From NCBI RefSeq assembly GCF_010550695.1, contig NZ_JAAGOB010000002.1, positions 496,001-560,000 on the forward strand: 64,000 nt of DNA, written 5' to 3'. The notes beneath the pieces were generated by a model, which was given only the letters and a program-made list of their open reading frames with translations, did not search any database and had not been told where the DNA came from. Origin of the DNA: Phytoactinopolyspora alkaliphila. GTDB taxonomy: Bacteria; Actinomycetota; Actinomycetes; Jiangellales; Jiangellaceae. Position numbers and translations under genes: made by a program. Below, one piece after another: positions 25,559 to 34,173 of this stretch. The stretch's first letter is position 1; the number at the start of each line of letters is the position of its first letter.

Positions 25559-26818
25559 ATGATGTGGTTTGTGAGCCGCACACAAGTAGCCCGCAAGCTC
25601 ATCGACCAGGTGGACGTTCTGGCCGACCGTGTCGTCGACCTCGTGTGGGAACGGGTGCCCGGCTACCAGATGCCGCGGATGCGACGCTCGGACCTGGCCG
25701 AGGCGGTGGCGCCGAACCTGCGCTCGGTTCTTTCGCTGCTGGTGGAGGTGGACGGTGGTGACTCGGTGTCTGGGACGGGCGGGTCGGCTGGGTCGGCCGA
25801 GAGCGGGACCGGCGACGAGCTGGTGGAGCGGGCTCGTGCCATCGGGGTCAGCCGCGCGCTGCAGGGCGTGCCGCTGGATGCCGTCGTCCTGTCCTATCGG
25901 TCCGCCGAGCGGGTGCTGGCCGACGCGTTCGTATCCGGCGTGGGTGAGATGACCAGCGACGAGCTTCGGGGCGGCCTGCGCATCCTGGCCGACGGCTTCG
26001 ACCGGCTGGCCACGGCGTCGATCGAGAGCTACCGGGAGACCCAGCGCGAGGTCACCGCCCATTATGACCGGGTGGCCGGTGACCTGGTGGCCGGCCTGGC
26101 CGGCGGCGAACTCGACGGGCAGCAGGTGCGGCGGCTGGCGCAGATGCTCGGAGGCAACCCGGACGACACCTGGCAGGCGGTGGCGATCTCCGTGCGCGCT
26201 GACCCTGACCTTGCCGTGAGTCTTCGGCTGCTGCGTGACGTGCTGGCCGCGCTGGGTCGTGGGCGAGCTGGCCGCATTCTGGCCGGATCCGCGCGAGGAT
26301 CCGACGTGCTGCTGGTGCCAGGCTCTATTCGGGCCGCAGACTTTGGCGCGCTCGAGCGGGCCGTGGCTGGGCATGCTGCGGCAGCGTCGATCTGGGTGAC
26401 CGTCGGTGAACAGGTGTCCGGTCTGCCGGAGGCGGAGGCGTCATGCCGGCAGGCACTGATGGCGATGGATGTGGCGGTGCGGGCGCGACCGGGCGGGAGC
26501 GTCACCCCGTACGGAGACGTGCTGCTCGACGTGATGGCCACGGCGGACGCGGACGCTGGGACTGTGCTGGTCCAGCGCTACGTCGACCCCATCCGCGAGT
26601 TCCCGCACCTGGTGGAGACGGTGCTGGCGCTGGCCGAGGCGGACCTGTCCATCCGCGGCGCGGCCGCCAGCCTTTACGTGCATCCGAACACCGTCATCTA
26701 CCGGCTGGGGCGAGTGCGGCAGCTGACCGGGCACGATCCGCGTTCGCTTCCCGAGTTGGTCTCGTTCTTGATGGGCCTGCGCGCCGACCAGCGCGACGTC
26801 CGCGCGGTGCCACGTTGA
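25559..26818 (+). CDS. PucR/CdaR-type transcriptional regulator
   Basis: About 419 aa. The N-terminal two thirds are helical and mixed ligand-binding sequence (DLVWERVPGYQMPRMRRSDLAEAVAPNL). The C-terminus has the PucR_HTH: LVETVLALAEADLSIRGAAASLYVHPNTVIYRLGRVRQLTGHDPRS. Such regulators often control purine or other nitrogen-compound catabolism. It faces the NCS1 operon across about 110 bp and probably governs it. Start is ATG 25559 or 25562; GTG 25571 is also possible. Confidence 0.85.
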   Translation: MMWFVSRTQVARKLIDQVDVLADRVVDLVWERVPGYQMPRMRRSDLAEAVAPNLRSVLSLLVEVDGGDSVSGTGGSAGSAESGTGDELVERARAIGVSRALQGVPLDAVVLSYRSAERVLADAFVSGVGEMTSDELRGGLRILADGFDRLATASIESYRETQREVTAHYDRVAGDLVAGLAGGELDGQQVRRLAQMLGGNPDDTWQAVAISVRADPDLAVSLRLLRDVLAALGRGRAGRILAGSARGSDVLLVPGSIRAADFGALERAVAGHAAAASIWVTVGEQVSGLPEAEASCRQALMAMDVAVRARPGGSVTPYGDVLLDVMATADADAGTVLVQRYVDPIREFPHLVETVLALAEADLSIRGAAASLYVHPNTVIYRLGRVRQLTGHDPRSLPELVSFLMGLRADQRDVRAVPR

Positions 26819-26875
26819 CAAGGCCGAACTTCGAGATTATGTTGCCCGAAGCGCCCCGTCTCACCTAACGGCAGC

Positions 26876-26893
26876 TTTGTCTCACTTGACAAA
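26876..26893. promoter_or_regulatory. Inverted repeat upstream of the first Opp operon
   Basis: TTTGTC at 26876-26881 and GACAAA at 26888-26893 are perfect inverted arms six bases apart, 75 bp upstream of the TTG start. It overlaps a TTGACA-like -35 box, so a bound regulator could block the promoter. The -10 box is not evident. Confidence 0.4.
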
Positions 26894-26967
26894 TCCCAGG
26901 CACATCGGCCCGGCGGCTGTCAGCTGAGCCGCGCGGTCAGGCTCTCAGACCGATCACGGAGGCTTCC

Positions 26968-28506
26968 TTGCGGTTCAAGACTCCCTACCGCCGTACCGCT
27001 CGTCCCGCACAAGTTGCTTGGTCCTTCGGCGTCTTCGCCGCCCTCACACTGCTCGCGGCATGCGGCGGCGAAGACTCCAAAGCCGACGGCGCGGCAGCTC
27101 CGGACACCGGGCAGGGTGACACCCTCTCGATAGCCGTGAGCGCGGAACCTCCCCACTACAGCTGGATACAGGGCGGCACCGGCCTCAAGGTTCAGGTCAT
27201 GCTCATGCACAACGTGGTGGAGCCGCTGCTGGAAAGGATGGAGGACGGCTCTCTGGAGCCCCTGTTGGCCGAGGCCTTCGACGTGAGCGCCGACGGGCTG
27301 GAGTACGTCTTTACTATCCGTGAGGCAGTCTTCCACGACGCAAGCGAGCTGACCGCGGCCGACGTCACCTACTCGCTCGAACTCTCGCGGCAATCCTCGG
27401 TGGACGCGATAGCGGGACCGCTGAAGCCGGTGGAAACCATCGAGATGGTGGACGAGCGCACCGTCAAAGTCACGCTCTCCGCACCCAGCCAGCGCTTCCT
27501 CGAGGCGCTTTCCCGAGACAGCGCCTTCATTGTTCCTGAGGGCAGCGAGGACCAGCTCAGGAACGCACCTGTGGGCACGGGTCCGTTCGTGTTCCAGGAG
27601 TGGCGGCACGGCATAGAACTCAAACTGGCCCGCTTCGAGGACTACTGGGGTGATCAGCCCCATTTCGCGAACGTGGACTTCCGATTCATCGAAGAGGCCA
27701 ATGCACAGGCCAACGCGGTACAAGCCGGGAACATCGACATCGTGGACCAGGTCTCTGGCGAGGTGCGGCAACAGCTGGATGGCACCCCCGGCTACACCAT
27801 GGTGTCCGAGGCTGGGCAGGAGATGATGTGGGCGTTCCTCAACGCCGATGACGATCTCTTCGACGACGAGCGGGTCAGGCAGGCGATCGCCCACTCAATC
27901 GACCGGGACGAGATCATCGCCGGTGCGCTCGCCGGGTATGGCGACCCGACCTGCACATATGTCAACCCGCCGGGTGTGACGTGGGAGACTGACCACTGTC
28001 CGTACCCGCACGACCCTGACCGGGCGCGGCAGCTGCTCGCCGAGGCCGGCGCCGAGGACCTCACACTGACCATGAAGACCGCCACGGTCATCCACTTCCC
28101 GCTCGTCACCGAGATCATCACCTCGCAACTCGCGGAGGCTGGGATTACAGTGGACAACGACCCCGTGGACCTGCCGACCTGGCTGGAACACATACCGAAC
28201 GCCGACTACCAATTCACCGTCATCTCCGGCTCCCAGCAGGTGGACGACTACGTCTGCCCGGGCTTCTGGAGCCATGACTGCATGCCCGAGTTCGATGACC
28301 TGCTCGCCGAGGCCGACCACTCGGTGGACCTGGACGAGTGGGCTGACCTGCGGCGCCAAGCCGTGGAGATGCACGCCGACCGGGCCCACGTCATTCCCCT
28401 CATCAACACGCTGATCCTGTCGATGGCCCGCGAGGACATCGATGGGTTCAAGCCGTACCGGTCCTACGTCGAACTAGATCTGCGAAACCTCAGGTGGCTT
28501 GACTGA
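26968..28506 (+). CDS. ABC transporter substrate-binding lipoprotein (peptide/nickel family)
   Basis: 512 aa. A lipobox LLAAC (Cys 32) ends the signal peptide, so the protein is anchored outside the membrane. The SBP_bac_5 fold shows VVEPLLERMEDGSLEPLLAEAF and VGTGPFVFQEWRHGIELKLARFEDYWG. It starts at TTG 26968 behind CGGAGG. It is a close paralogue of the binding protein at 45253 and shares cysteines around PTCTYVNPP, DHCPYPHD and CPGFWSHDC. It delivers solute to the adjacent permeases at 29097 and 30052. Confidence 0.85.
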   Translation: MRFKTPYRRTARPAQVAWSFGVFAALTLLAACGGEDSKADGAAAPDTGQGDTLSIAVSAEPPHYSWIQGGTGLKVQVMLMHNVVEPLLERMEDGSLEPLLAEAFDVSADGLEYVFTIREAVFHDASELTAADVTYSLELSRQSSVDAIAGPLKPVETIEMVDERTVKVTLSAPSQRFLEALSRDSAFIVPEGSEDQLRNAPVGTGPFVFQEWRHGIELKLARFEDYWGDQPHFANVDFRFIEEANAQANAVQAGNIDIVDQVSGEVRQQLDGTPGYTMVSEAGQEMMWAFLNADDDLFDDERVRQAIAHSIDRDEIIAGALAGYGDPTCTYVNPPGVTWETDHCPYPHDPDRARQLLAEAGAEDLTLTMKTATVIHFPLVTEIITSQLAEAGITVDNDPVDLPTWLEHIPNADYQFTVISGSQQVDDYVCPGFWSHDCMPEFDDLLAEADHSVDLDEWADLRRQAVEMHADRAHVIPLINTLILSMAREDIDGFKPYRSYVELDLRNLRWLD

Positions 28507-28507
28507 C

Positions 28508-29053
28508 ATGGAGGTCCTGGCACCAGTCCTGCGCAGCTTCACCGAACCGCCGGCGTTGGAGAGCATCACCGTGGGTGAGCCGCGCGCAGGCGAGGTCAGA
28601 GTCCGCATGGTCGCGGCCGGCGTCTGCCATAACTGCCTCGCCGTCGAGCAGGGGCTGTACCCGGACATGCCGTTGCCGATGATCCTCGGCGACGAAGGTG
28701 CGGACGTGGTCGACGCGGTGGGACCGGGCTGCGCCCTGCTCCCTGGAGACCATGTCACCCTGTCCTGGGCGCCGTCCTGCAAGAAGTGCTTGATGTGCGC
28801 CAAGCACCGCCCCGCGCTGCGCGAGGACGCCTCTCCTTTCTATATGAACGACGGGACCAGCCGGTACAGCGGAGGGGACGAGCCGGTCATGCATTTCGGC
28901 TCGTCCACTTATAGCCCCTACGTGGTGGTCGCCGAGAACATGGCTGTGCGGATCACGTCGCGCGTCCCACTCGACCAGATCAACGAGTCGAGTGAGGCAC
29001 TCGCCGGCAAGGAGCTTCGCGGTGTGATCCTCTTTTCCGAGGACGGCGCATGA
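28508..29053 (+). pseudogene. Zinc alcohol dehydrogenase with internal loss of the NAD-binding domain
   Basis: 181 aa. The N-terminal GroES-like domain is present with VAAGVCHNCLAVEQGLYPD and MILGDEGADVVDAVGPGC. A CKKCLMC structural-zinc cluster lacks its fourth cysteine. After YVVVAENMAVRI the sequence jumps directly to the far C-terminus of the family (VPLDQINESSEALAGKELRGVILF). About 180-200 residues with the Rossmann fold are gone, in frame. Starting 1 bp after the transporter lipoprotein and inside its operon, it is still translated-looking but cannot bind NAD as an ordinary dehydrogenase. Pseudogene, or a small zinc-binding protein. Confidence 0.75.
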
Positions 29054-29096
29054 GCCCGAACGGACATGCCGCCCCACCCGCACGAGAGGTCTTCGA

Positions 29097-30059
29097 ATGA
29101 TCCGTCTGATCGCGCATCGAGGCGCCGTACTGCTGGCCTCCGCGATGGCTGGCTCCATCGTCGTGTTCTTGCTGCTGAGACTGCTCGGCGGCGACGTGGC
29201 GACGGTCATCATGGGCCAGGGAGGCACCCCGGAGGCGCGTGAGGCGCTCCGCGCCGAGCTGGGGCTTGACCGATCTTGGCTCGAGCAGTATCTCAGCTGG
29301 ATCGGCGGGCTGTTCCGCGGTGACCTGGGCCAGTCCTACGCCGCTCAGTACGACATTTTCGACGAGATCATGTCCAGGCTGGGCCTGACGCTCAGCCTCG
29401 CGCTCATCTCGCTGGCCGTCTCGATGGTGCTCGGCATCATCGCCGGCACGTACTCCGCCCTCAACTCCCGTAACGCGCGGGGAGGGCTGGTGGACGTGAT
29501 CGCCCAGCTAGGCATCGCCATCCCCCCGTTCTGGGTGGGGCTGCTGCTGATCAGCTTCGTGTCGGTGCAGATGGGCTGGCTGCCCTCCGGTGGATACGTG
29601 CCATGGACGGAGAGCTTCACCGGGGCCGTTCGCAGCCTGTTCTTGCCGCTCACAGCCCTGTCGATCGCGCTGGCCGGTGTCTTCACCCGGTTTGCGCGGT
29701 CGAGCATGCTGGACGTGCTGAACGAGGACTACATCCGCACCGCCATGGCCAAGGGCCGGACCTGGCGCCGCGCCGCCGTCCGGCACGGCGTGCGCAACGC
29801 CGCGATTCCTCTGGTGACCGTCGGCACCCTGCAACTGGGCGGTCTCCTGGCCGGAACCGTGGTGATCGAGACCGTCTTCACCCTGCCTGGGCTCGGCCGC
29901 ATGCTGATGGCGGCCGTGACTGGCCGGGAAGCGCTGGTGGTGCAGTCACTGGCGTTCGTCATCATCCTGGTCATCCTGGTCCTGAACTTCTTGATGGACG
30001 TCGCGTACGGCCTGCTCGATCCGAGGATCCGCGACGCGGAGGGAGCCACCCGTGAGTAG
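29097..30059 (+). CDS. ABC transporter permease (DppB/OppB-like)
   Basis: 320 aa with six hydrophobic segments. It begins MIRLIAHRGAVLLASAMAGSIVVFLLLRLLGGD. The EAA-like loop FARSSMLDVLNEDYIRTAMAKGRTWRRAAVRHGVRNA contacts the ATPases. Inner-membrane channel half of an Opp/Dpp importer, paired with the next gene, which starts inside its last codons. Confidence 0.9.
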   Translation: MIRLIAHRGAVLLASAMAGSIVVFLLLRLLGGDVATVIMGQGGTPEAREALRAELGLDRSWLEQYLSWIGGLFRGDLGQSYAAQYDIFDEIMSRLGLTLSLALISLAVSMVLGIIAGTYSALNSRNARGGLVDVIAQLGIAIPPFWVGLLLISFVSVQMGWLPSGGYVPWTESFTGAVRSLFLPLTALSIALAGVFTRFARSSMLDVLNEDYIRTAMAKGRTWRRAAVRHGVRNAAIPLVTVGTLQLGGLLAGTVVIETVFTLPGLGRMLMAAVTGREALVVQSLAFVIILVILVLNFLMDVAYGLLDPRIRDAEGATRE

Positions 30060-30882
30060 CCGCTGGCCAACCCAGCTCGTCGTCGGCACCGTGCTGATCG
30101 GCCTTTTCGTCGGGATCGGGCTGATGTCCCTGGTGTGGACGCCTCATGACGCCGAGGCGCTCAACGTCGCCGCCCGTCTCGCTCCACCGGGTACCGAAGG
30201 GCACCTGCTCGGCACCGACCGGCTGGGCCGCGACGTCACCACCCAGATCATGGTCGGCGCCCGGAACTCGCTGGTGGTAGCCGTGGTTTCCACCGCCGCG
30301 GCCCTGGTGCCCGGTGTCTTCCTGGGGCTGGTGACCGCCGGCTCCAAGCGGGCCTCGCGTGAGGTGCTCAGCCGAGCCACCGACGTGGCCCTGGCCCTGC
30401 CCGGCATTCTCGTCGCCCTGGTCCTCGCCACCGCCATGGGCGCCAGCAACACCACCACCATGGTCGCAATCACGGCCTGGTTCATCCCGGTCATGGCGCG
30501 GGTGGTCATCGGCCCGGCACGCCAGATCATGGCGCGCGAGTTCGTCGAGGCGGCCCGCGCCAGCGGGCGCGGCAAATGGTACATCCTGATCCGCCATGTG
30601 CTGCCCAATATCGGCCCGGTGGTGATCGTGCAGACGTCGCTGCTGTTCGCGTCGGCCATCCTGATCGAGGCGGCGCTGTCCTATCTCGGCGTCGGCGCTC
30701 AGCGCCCCACAACGTCGTGGGGGATGCTGTTCAACGAGTCCCAAGCCGTGGTGGGCGAGGCGCCCACGCTAGTACTCATCCCGGGAGTGGTAATGGTCCT
30801 GGCCGTACTCGGATTCAACCTCCTCGGGGACGGGCTCCGGGCCGCGCTGGATCCCCGCCAGACAACCAAGGCGGTGGTGTGA
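30052..30882 (+). CDS. ABC transporter permease (DppC/OppC-like)
   Basis: 276 aa. The GTG start overlaps the upstream stop by 8 bp, so the two permeases are translationally coupled. GTEGHLLGTDRLGRDVTTQIMVGARNSL and the loop REFVEAARASGRGKWYILIRHVLPN are characteristic of DppC. It has fewer than the usual N-terminal residues before the first segment, but is otherwise complete. Confidence 0.9.
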   Translation: MSSRWPTQLVVGTVLIGLFVGIGLMSLVWTPHDAEALNVAARLAPPGTEGHLLGTDRLGRDVTTQIMVGARNSLVVAVVSTAAALVPGVFLGLVTAGSKRASREVLSRATDVALALPGILVALVLATAMGASNTTTMVAITAWFIPVMARVVIGPARQIMAREFVEAARASGRGKWYILIRHVLPNIGPVVIVQTSLLFASAILIEAALSYLGVGAQRPTTSWGMLFNESQAVVGEAPTLVLIPGVVMVLAVLGFNLLGDGLRAALDPRQTTKAVV

Positions 30883-31877
30883 TGCTGTCTATCCGCGACC
30901 TGACCGTCCGCATCGGCCCATACCAGATCGTCTCGATCGACGAGCTGCACCTCACCCGCGGCCGCAGGCTCGGCCTGGTGGGCGAGTCCGGCTCCGGCAA
31001 GACGATGACGGCGATGAGCATCGTTGGCCTGCAGCCGCGCGAGGCCCAGATCACCGGCTCGATCACATTCGACGGACGCGAGCTGGTCGGCCTCACCGAT
31101 TCACAACTGGCCGCTATCCGCGGCACCGACATCGGGGTGATCTTCCAGGACCCCCTGCGGGCGCTGAACCCCACCATGCGGATCGGCAAGCAGATCGGCG
31201 AGTCCGTACGGCTCCACAGTGACCTGCGCCGCTCCGCGGTCAACGCGCGCGTGATCGACCTGATGACGCAGGTCCAGCTGCCCGAACCGGAGCAGCTGGC
31301 ACGCCGGTACCCCCACCAGCTGTCCGGCGGTCAACGCCAGCGGGTGGTGATCGCCATGGCCATCGCCGCCCGACCGAAGCTGCTCATCGCCGACGAGCCG
31401 ACCACCGCGCTGGACGTGACCGTCCAGAAGGGAATCCTCGATCTCCTTGCCCAGCTGAGCGAGGAGTACGAGATGGCGATGCTCTTCGTCAGCCACAGCC
31501 TGGGTGTGGTCCGCAAGATCACTCACGACGTCGCCGTCCTGTACGGAGGACGCGTGGTGGAGACGGGGCCGAGCTCCGAGATCATCGATCAGCCTCGGCA
31601 CCGCTACACCGAGGCGCTGATCGGCGCCAACCCCGGGCAGGCCGATCCGGACGCAATCGAGGCCGCGCTGGGCACCCCCTTGACCACCATCCCCGGCTCG
31701 GTTCCCGCCCTGGATGCCTTCCCCAGCGGCTGCCGGTTCCGGGACCGCTGCGCTCACAGTCTCGACACCTGCGCCGAGAACCCGCCGGTCACCAGAATGT
31801 CCGGCGGGCACCGCTTCACCTGCTGGAACCCCACGCACACACCCGTCGGAGGTGAGCTCGATGGCGCCGCTCGTTGA
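30882..31877 (+). CDS. ABC transporter ATP-binding protein (DppD-like)
   Basis: 331 aa. Walker A GESGSGKT at about residues 36-43, signature LSGGQRQR, Walker B LLIADEPTTALD, and the oligo_HPY tail PSGCRFRDRCAHSLDTC that marks Opp/Dpp ATPases. The ATG starts on the last base of the upstream stop (TGATG). It powers the importer together with the following ATPase. Confidence 0.9.
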   Translation: MLSIRDLTVRIGPYQIVSIDELHLTRGRRLGLVGESGSGKTMTAMSIVGLQPREAQITGSITFDGRELVGLTDSQLAAIRGTDIGVIFQDPLRALNPTMRIGKQIGESVRLHSDLRRSAVNARVIDLMTQVQLPEPEQLARRYPHQLSGGQRQRVVIAMAIAARPKLLIADEPTTALDVTVQKGILDLLAQLSEEYEMAMLFVSHSLGVVRKITHDVAVLYGGRVVETGPSSEIIDQPRHRYTEALIGANPGQADPDAIEAALGTPLTTIPGSVPALDAFPSGCRFRDRCAHSLDTCAENPPVTRMSGGHRFTCWNPTHTPVGGELDGAAR

Positions 31878-32646
31878 CGTCCGGGATCTGTCGTTCCGGT
31901 ACGGCCACAAACAGAACTGGGTGCTGCGGTCGCTGAACCTGTCGATCGAGCGCGGCTCCGCCGTGGGGGTGGTGGGCGAGTCCGGGTCAGGCAAGTCCAC
32001 GCTTGTCCGGTTGCTCTGCGGACTGCTCCCGGTGGGGTCCGGATCGGTCACGTACGACGGCCGCGCGGTCACCGACTGGCTGTCGAAAGACCCCCGCCAG
32101 TTCCGGCTGCACAACCAGATGGTCTTCCAGAGCCCCGCCGCCTCTCTCGATCCCCGGATGCGGATCAGGCGGTCGGTGGCCGAGCCGGTCCGGGCGCTCG
32201 AGCGCCGCAAGATCGGCGACGACGAGCTGGAGAGCTGGCTCTCCATGGTCGGCCTCGGCCCGGAGGCGCTGAACCGGTATCCGCACCAATTCTCCGGCGG
32301 CCAGCTGCAGCGGGTGGCCATCGCCCGGGCGCTCTCGGTCAGTCCCACCGTCCTCTACGCCGACGAACCCACGAGCGCTCTCGACGTCTCCGTGCAGGCG
32401 CAGGTGCTCAACCTTCTGATGGATCTGCGGGCGAGGCTGGGGCTGACACTGGTCATCGTCTCTCATGACCTTGCCGTGGTCAGCCGGATGTGCGAGCACA
32501 TCCTGGTCATGCGCAACGGCGAGATCGTCGAGTCCGGGCCCACCGTCGACGTGCTGCACAGCCCCAGCTCCGCCTATACAAACGCCCTGACCAAGGCCGC
32601 GAGTGCAGTCAGCCTCAGGCCGGGCAACGTCACCAGCGCGGGGTGA
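31861..32646 (+). CDS. ABC transporter ATP-binding protein (DppF-like)
   Basis: 261 aa. Walker A GESGSGKS, signature FSGGQLQR, Walker B VLYADEPTSALD, and the C-terminal switch SHDLAVVSRMCEHI. The ATG lies 17 bp inside the preceding ATPase. It lacks a long oligo_HPY tail, as is usual for the shorter DppF members. It is the last gene of the importer unit and is followed by a perfect terminator stem. Confidence 0.85.
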   Translation: MAPLVDVRDLSFRYGHKQNWVLRSLNLSIERGSAVGVVGESGSGKSTLVRLLCGLLPVGSGSVTYDGRAVTDWLSKDPRQFRLHNQMVFQSPAASLDPRMRIRRSVAEPVRALERRKIGDDELESWLSMVGLGPEALNRYPHQFSGGQLQRVAIARALSVSPTVLYADEPTSALDVSVQAQVLNLLMDLRARLGLTLVIVSHDLAVVSRMCEHILVMRNGEIVESGPTVDVLHSPSSAYTNALTKAASAVSLRPGNVTSAG

Positions 32647-32661
32647 CAGGGGTCCGCACCT

Positions 32662-32694
32662 GCCCGGTCCGACCGCGCAGCGAACGGACCGGGC
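32662..32694. terminator. Terminator between convergent genes
   Basis: GCCCGGTCCG at 32662-32671 and CGGACCGGGC at 32685-32694 form a perfect 10-bp GC stem with a 13-base loop. It lies between the ATPase stop and the convergent aminotransferase stop, so it can serve both strands. Confidence 0.75.
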
Positions 32695-32713
32695 GGCTCA
32701 GGCCTGGTGCCTA

Positions 32714-33976
32714 TCAGGCCTCGGCGGTGAGCGCGGCGTCGAGTCGCTCCAGCACGGTGGTCAACTCGTCTTCGCCGTGGGCGGCGGAGACGTACCAGAT
32801 CCCGCGGGGAGCCACCCAGACTCCGTGCTCGAACAGCGTGCGCGTGAGGTCCGCGTACCGGCTCTGGTCGAATCCCGCCGTTCCGGCGTGGTCATGGACC
32901 AGCTCCGGCTCGCCGAAGGAGACATGGAACGCCATCGGCAGGCCCTGCGACCGCAGCGGCACCTGATGCGCCGCCCCGAGCTCGCGGATCCCCTCGATGA
33001 GCTTGGATCCGTGCGCCTCGATCCGGCCGTACGGCGGATCGTCCCTCAGCAACCCCAAGGTGGCGATGACCGCCGCGCAGGCGGGGATCGAGGAGTTGAA
33101 CGTCCCGGCGTGCACCACGCCCTCGGTCAGCTGGTCCATCAGCTCAGCTGTCCCGGCCAGTGCCGAGACCGGCCAGCCGCCAGCCATCGCCTTGCCGTAG
33201 ACGGCGAGGTCCGGGGTGACGCCGTAGCGTTCCACGGCACCGCCGAGGGCAACCCGGAAGCCGGTGATGACCTCGTCGAAGATCAGCACGATGCCGTGCT
33301 GATCGCACAGACGGCGAATCTCGGCCAGGAAGCCGTCCTTCGGCTGGATCGCGGCGCTGTTGCACATCACCGGCTCGACGATGATGGCCGCGATGTCATC
33401 GTGCGCGCTCAGTGTCTCCCTCAGCACCTCGGGGTTGTTGTAGGGGATGAAGTACGTGTCGTCGAGATGGTGCGCCAGCTGTCCGACACTGCCCGGAGCC
33501 GTCACGCCGTCGACGGTGGTCGCCAGGACGTTGTCCAGCCATCCGTGGTACGTGCCCTCGAACCTGACAAACCTGGTCCGCCCGGTGGCCGCCCGCGCAA
33601 GCCGCAGCGCCGCTTGGTCCGACTCCGTGCCGGTAAGCCCAAACCGCACGCGGTCAGCCCAGCCAATGGTGTCGAGGAACACCTCGCCGGCCGCGTTCTC
33701 CAGGACGTGCTGCGCGCCGAACACGGAACCCCGGCGGGCCTCCCGCGCCACCGCGTCGTTCACCACCGCCGACGCGTGGCCCAGCAGGTTCGGTCCCTGG
33801 CCGAGCAGGTAGTCGACATACTCGTTGCCGTCCACGTCATACAGCCGCGCACCCTCGCCGCGCTCGAAGCAGATCCGCGGACCGGCCAGCCGGACGTTGG
33901 AATGAACGCCGCCGGGGGTGAGCTGCTGTGCGCGCTGGTGGATCTCACCCGACCGTGTCCTGCTCCTGTGCGACAT
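32714..33976 (-). CDS. Class III aminotransferase (glutamate-1-semialdehyde aminomutase-like)
   Basis: 420 aa from ATG 33976; a TTG 33 bases upstream is also in frame. The PLP fold type I shows ERGEGARLYDVDGNEYVDYLLG near the start, TESDQAALRLARAATGR, IFDEVITGFR, and the Schiff-base lysine in AVYGKAMAGGWP. It resembles GSA aminotransferases, but hemL context is absent. The enzyme likely moves an amino group in the adjacent catabolic pathway. It is divergent from the AstE-like gene. Confidence 0.85.
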   Translation of the reverse strand: MSHRSRTRSGEIHQRAQQLTPGGVHSNVRLAGPRICFERGEGARLYDVDGNEYVDYLLGQGPNLLGHASAVVNDAVAREARRGSVFGAQHVLENAAGEVFLDTIGWADRVRFGLTGTESDQAALRLARAATGRTRFVRFEGTYHGWLDNVLATTVDGVTAPGSVGQLAHHLDDTYFIPYNNPEVLRETLSAHDDIAAIIVEPVMCNSAAIQPKDGFLAEIRRLCDQHGIVLIFDEVITGFRVALGGAVERYGVTPDLAVYGKAMAGGWPVSALAGTAELMDQLTEGVVHAGTFNSSIPACAAVIATLGLLRDDPPYGRIEAHGSKLIEGIRELGAAHQVPLRSQGLPMAFHVSFGEPELVHDHAGTAGFDQSRYADLTRTLFEHGVWVAPRGIWYVSAAHGEDELTTVLERLDAALTAEA

Positions 33977-34173
33977 GGTGCCTGCTTTCTGTGGTTGAAT
34001 GACCGCCAAAGTCTCACCAGATGGGTAATTCTTTCACTGGATGAATCGCCACACTACGTTACAGTCACGGCCAGGGAAAGCTCTGTTAACGCGGAGGTCC
34101 TGTACTATGAAAAACGAATCCCACCTGCTGGACCACCAGTCGGCGGTGGCCCGCTGGCCCGAAGGGAGCGGCA

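Noticed and set aside
26886-26891. TTGACA as the -35 box of the importer operon
   Set aside because: No TATA-like -10 is found at the right distance, so I list only the inverted repeat there.
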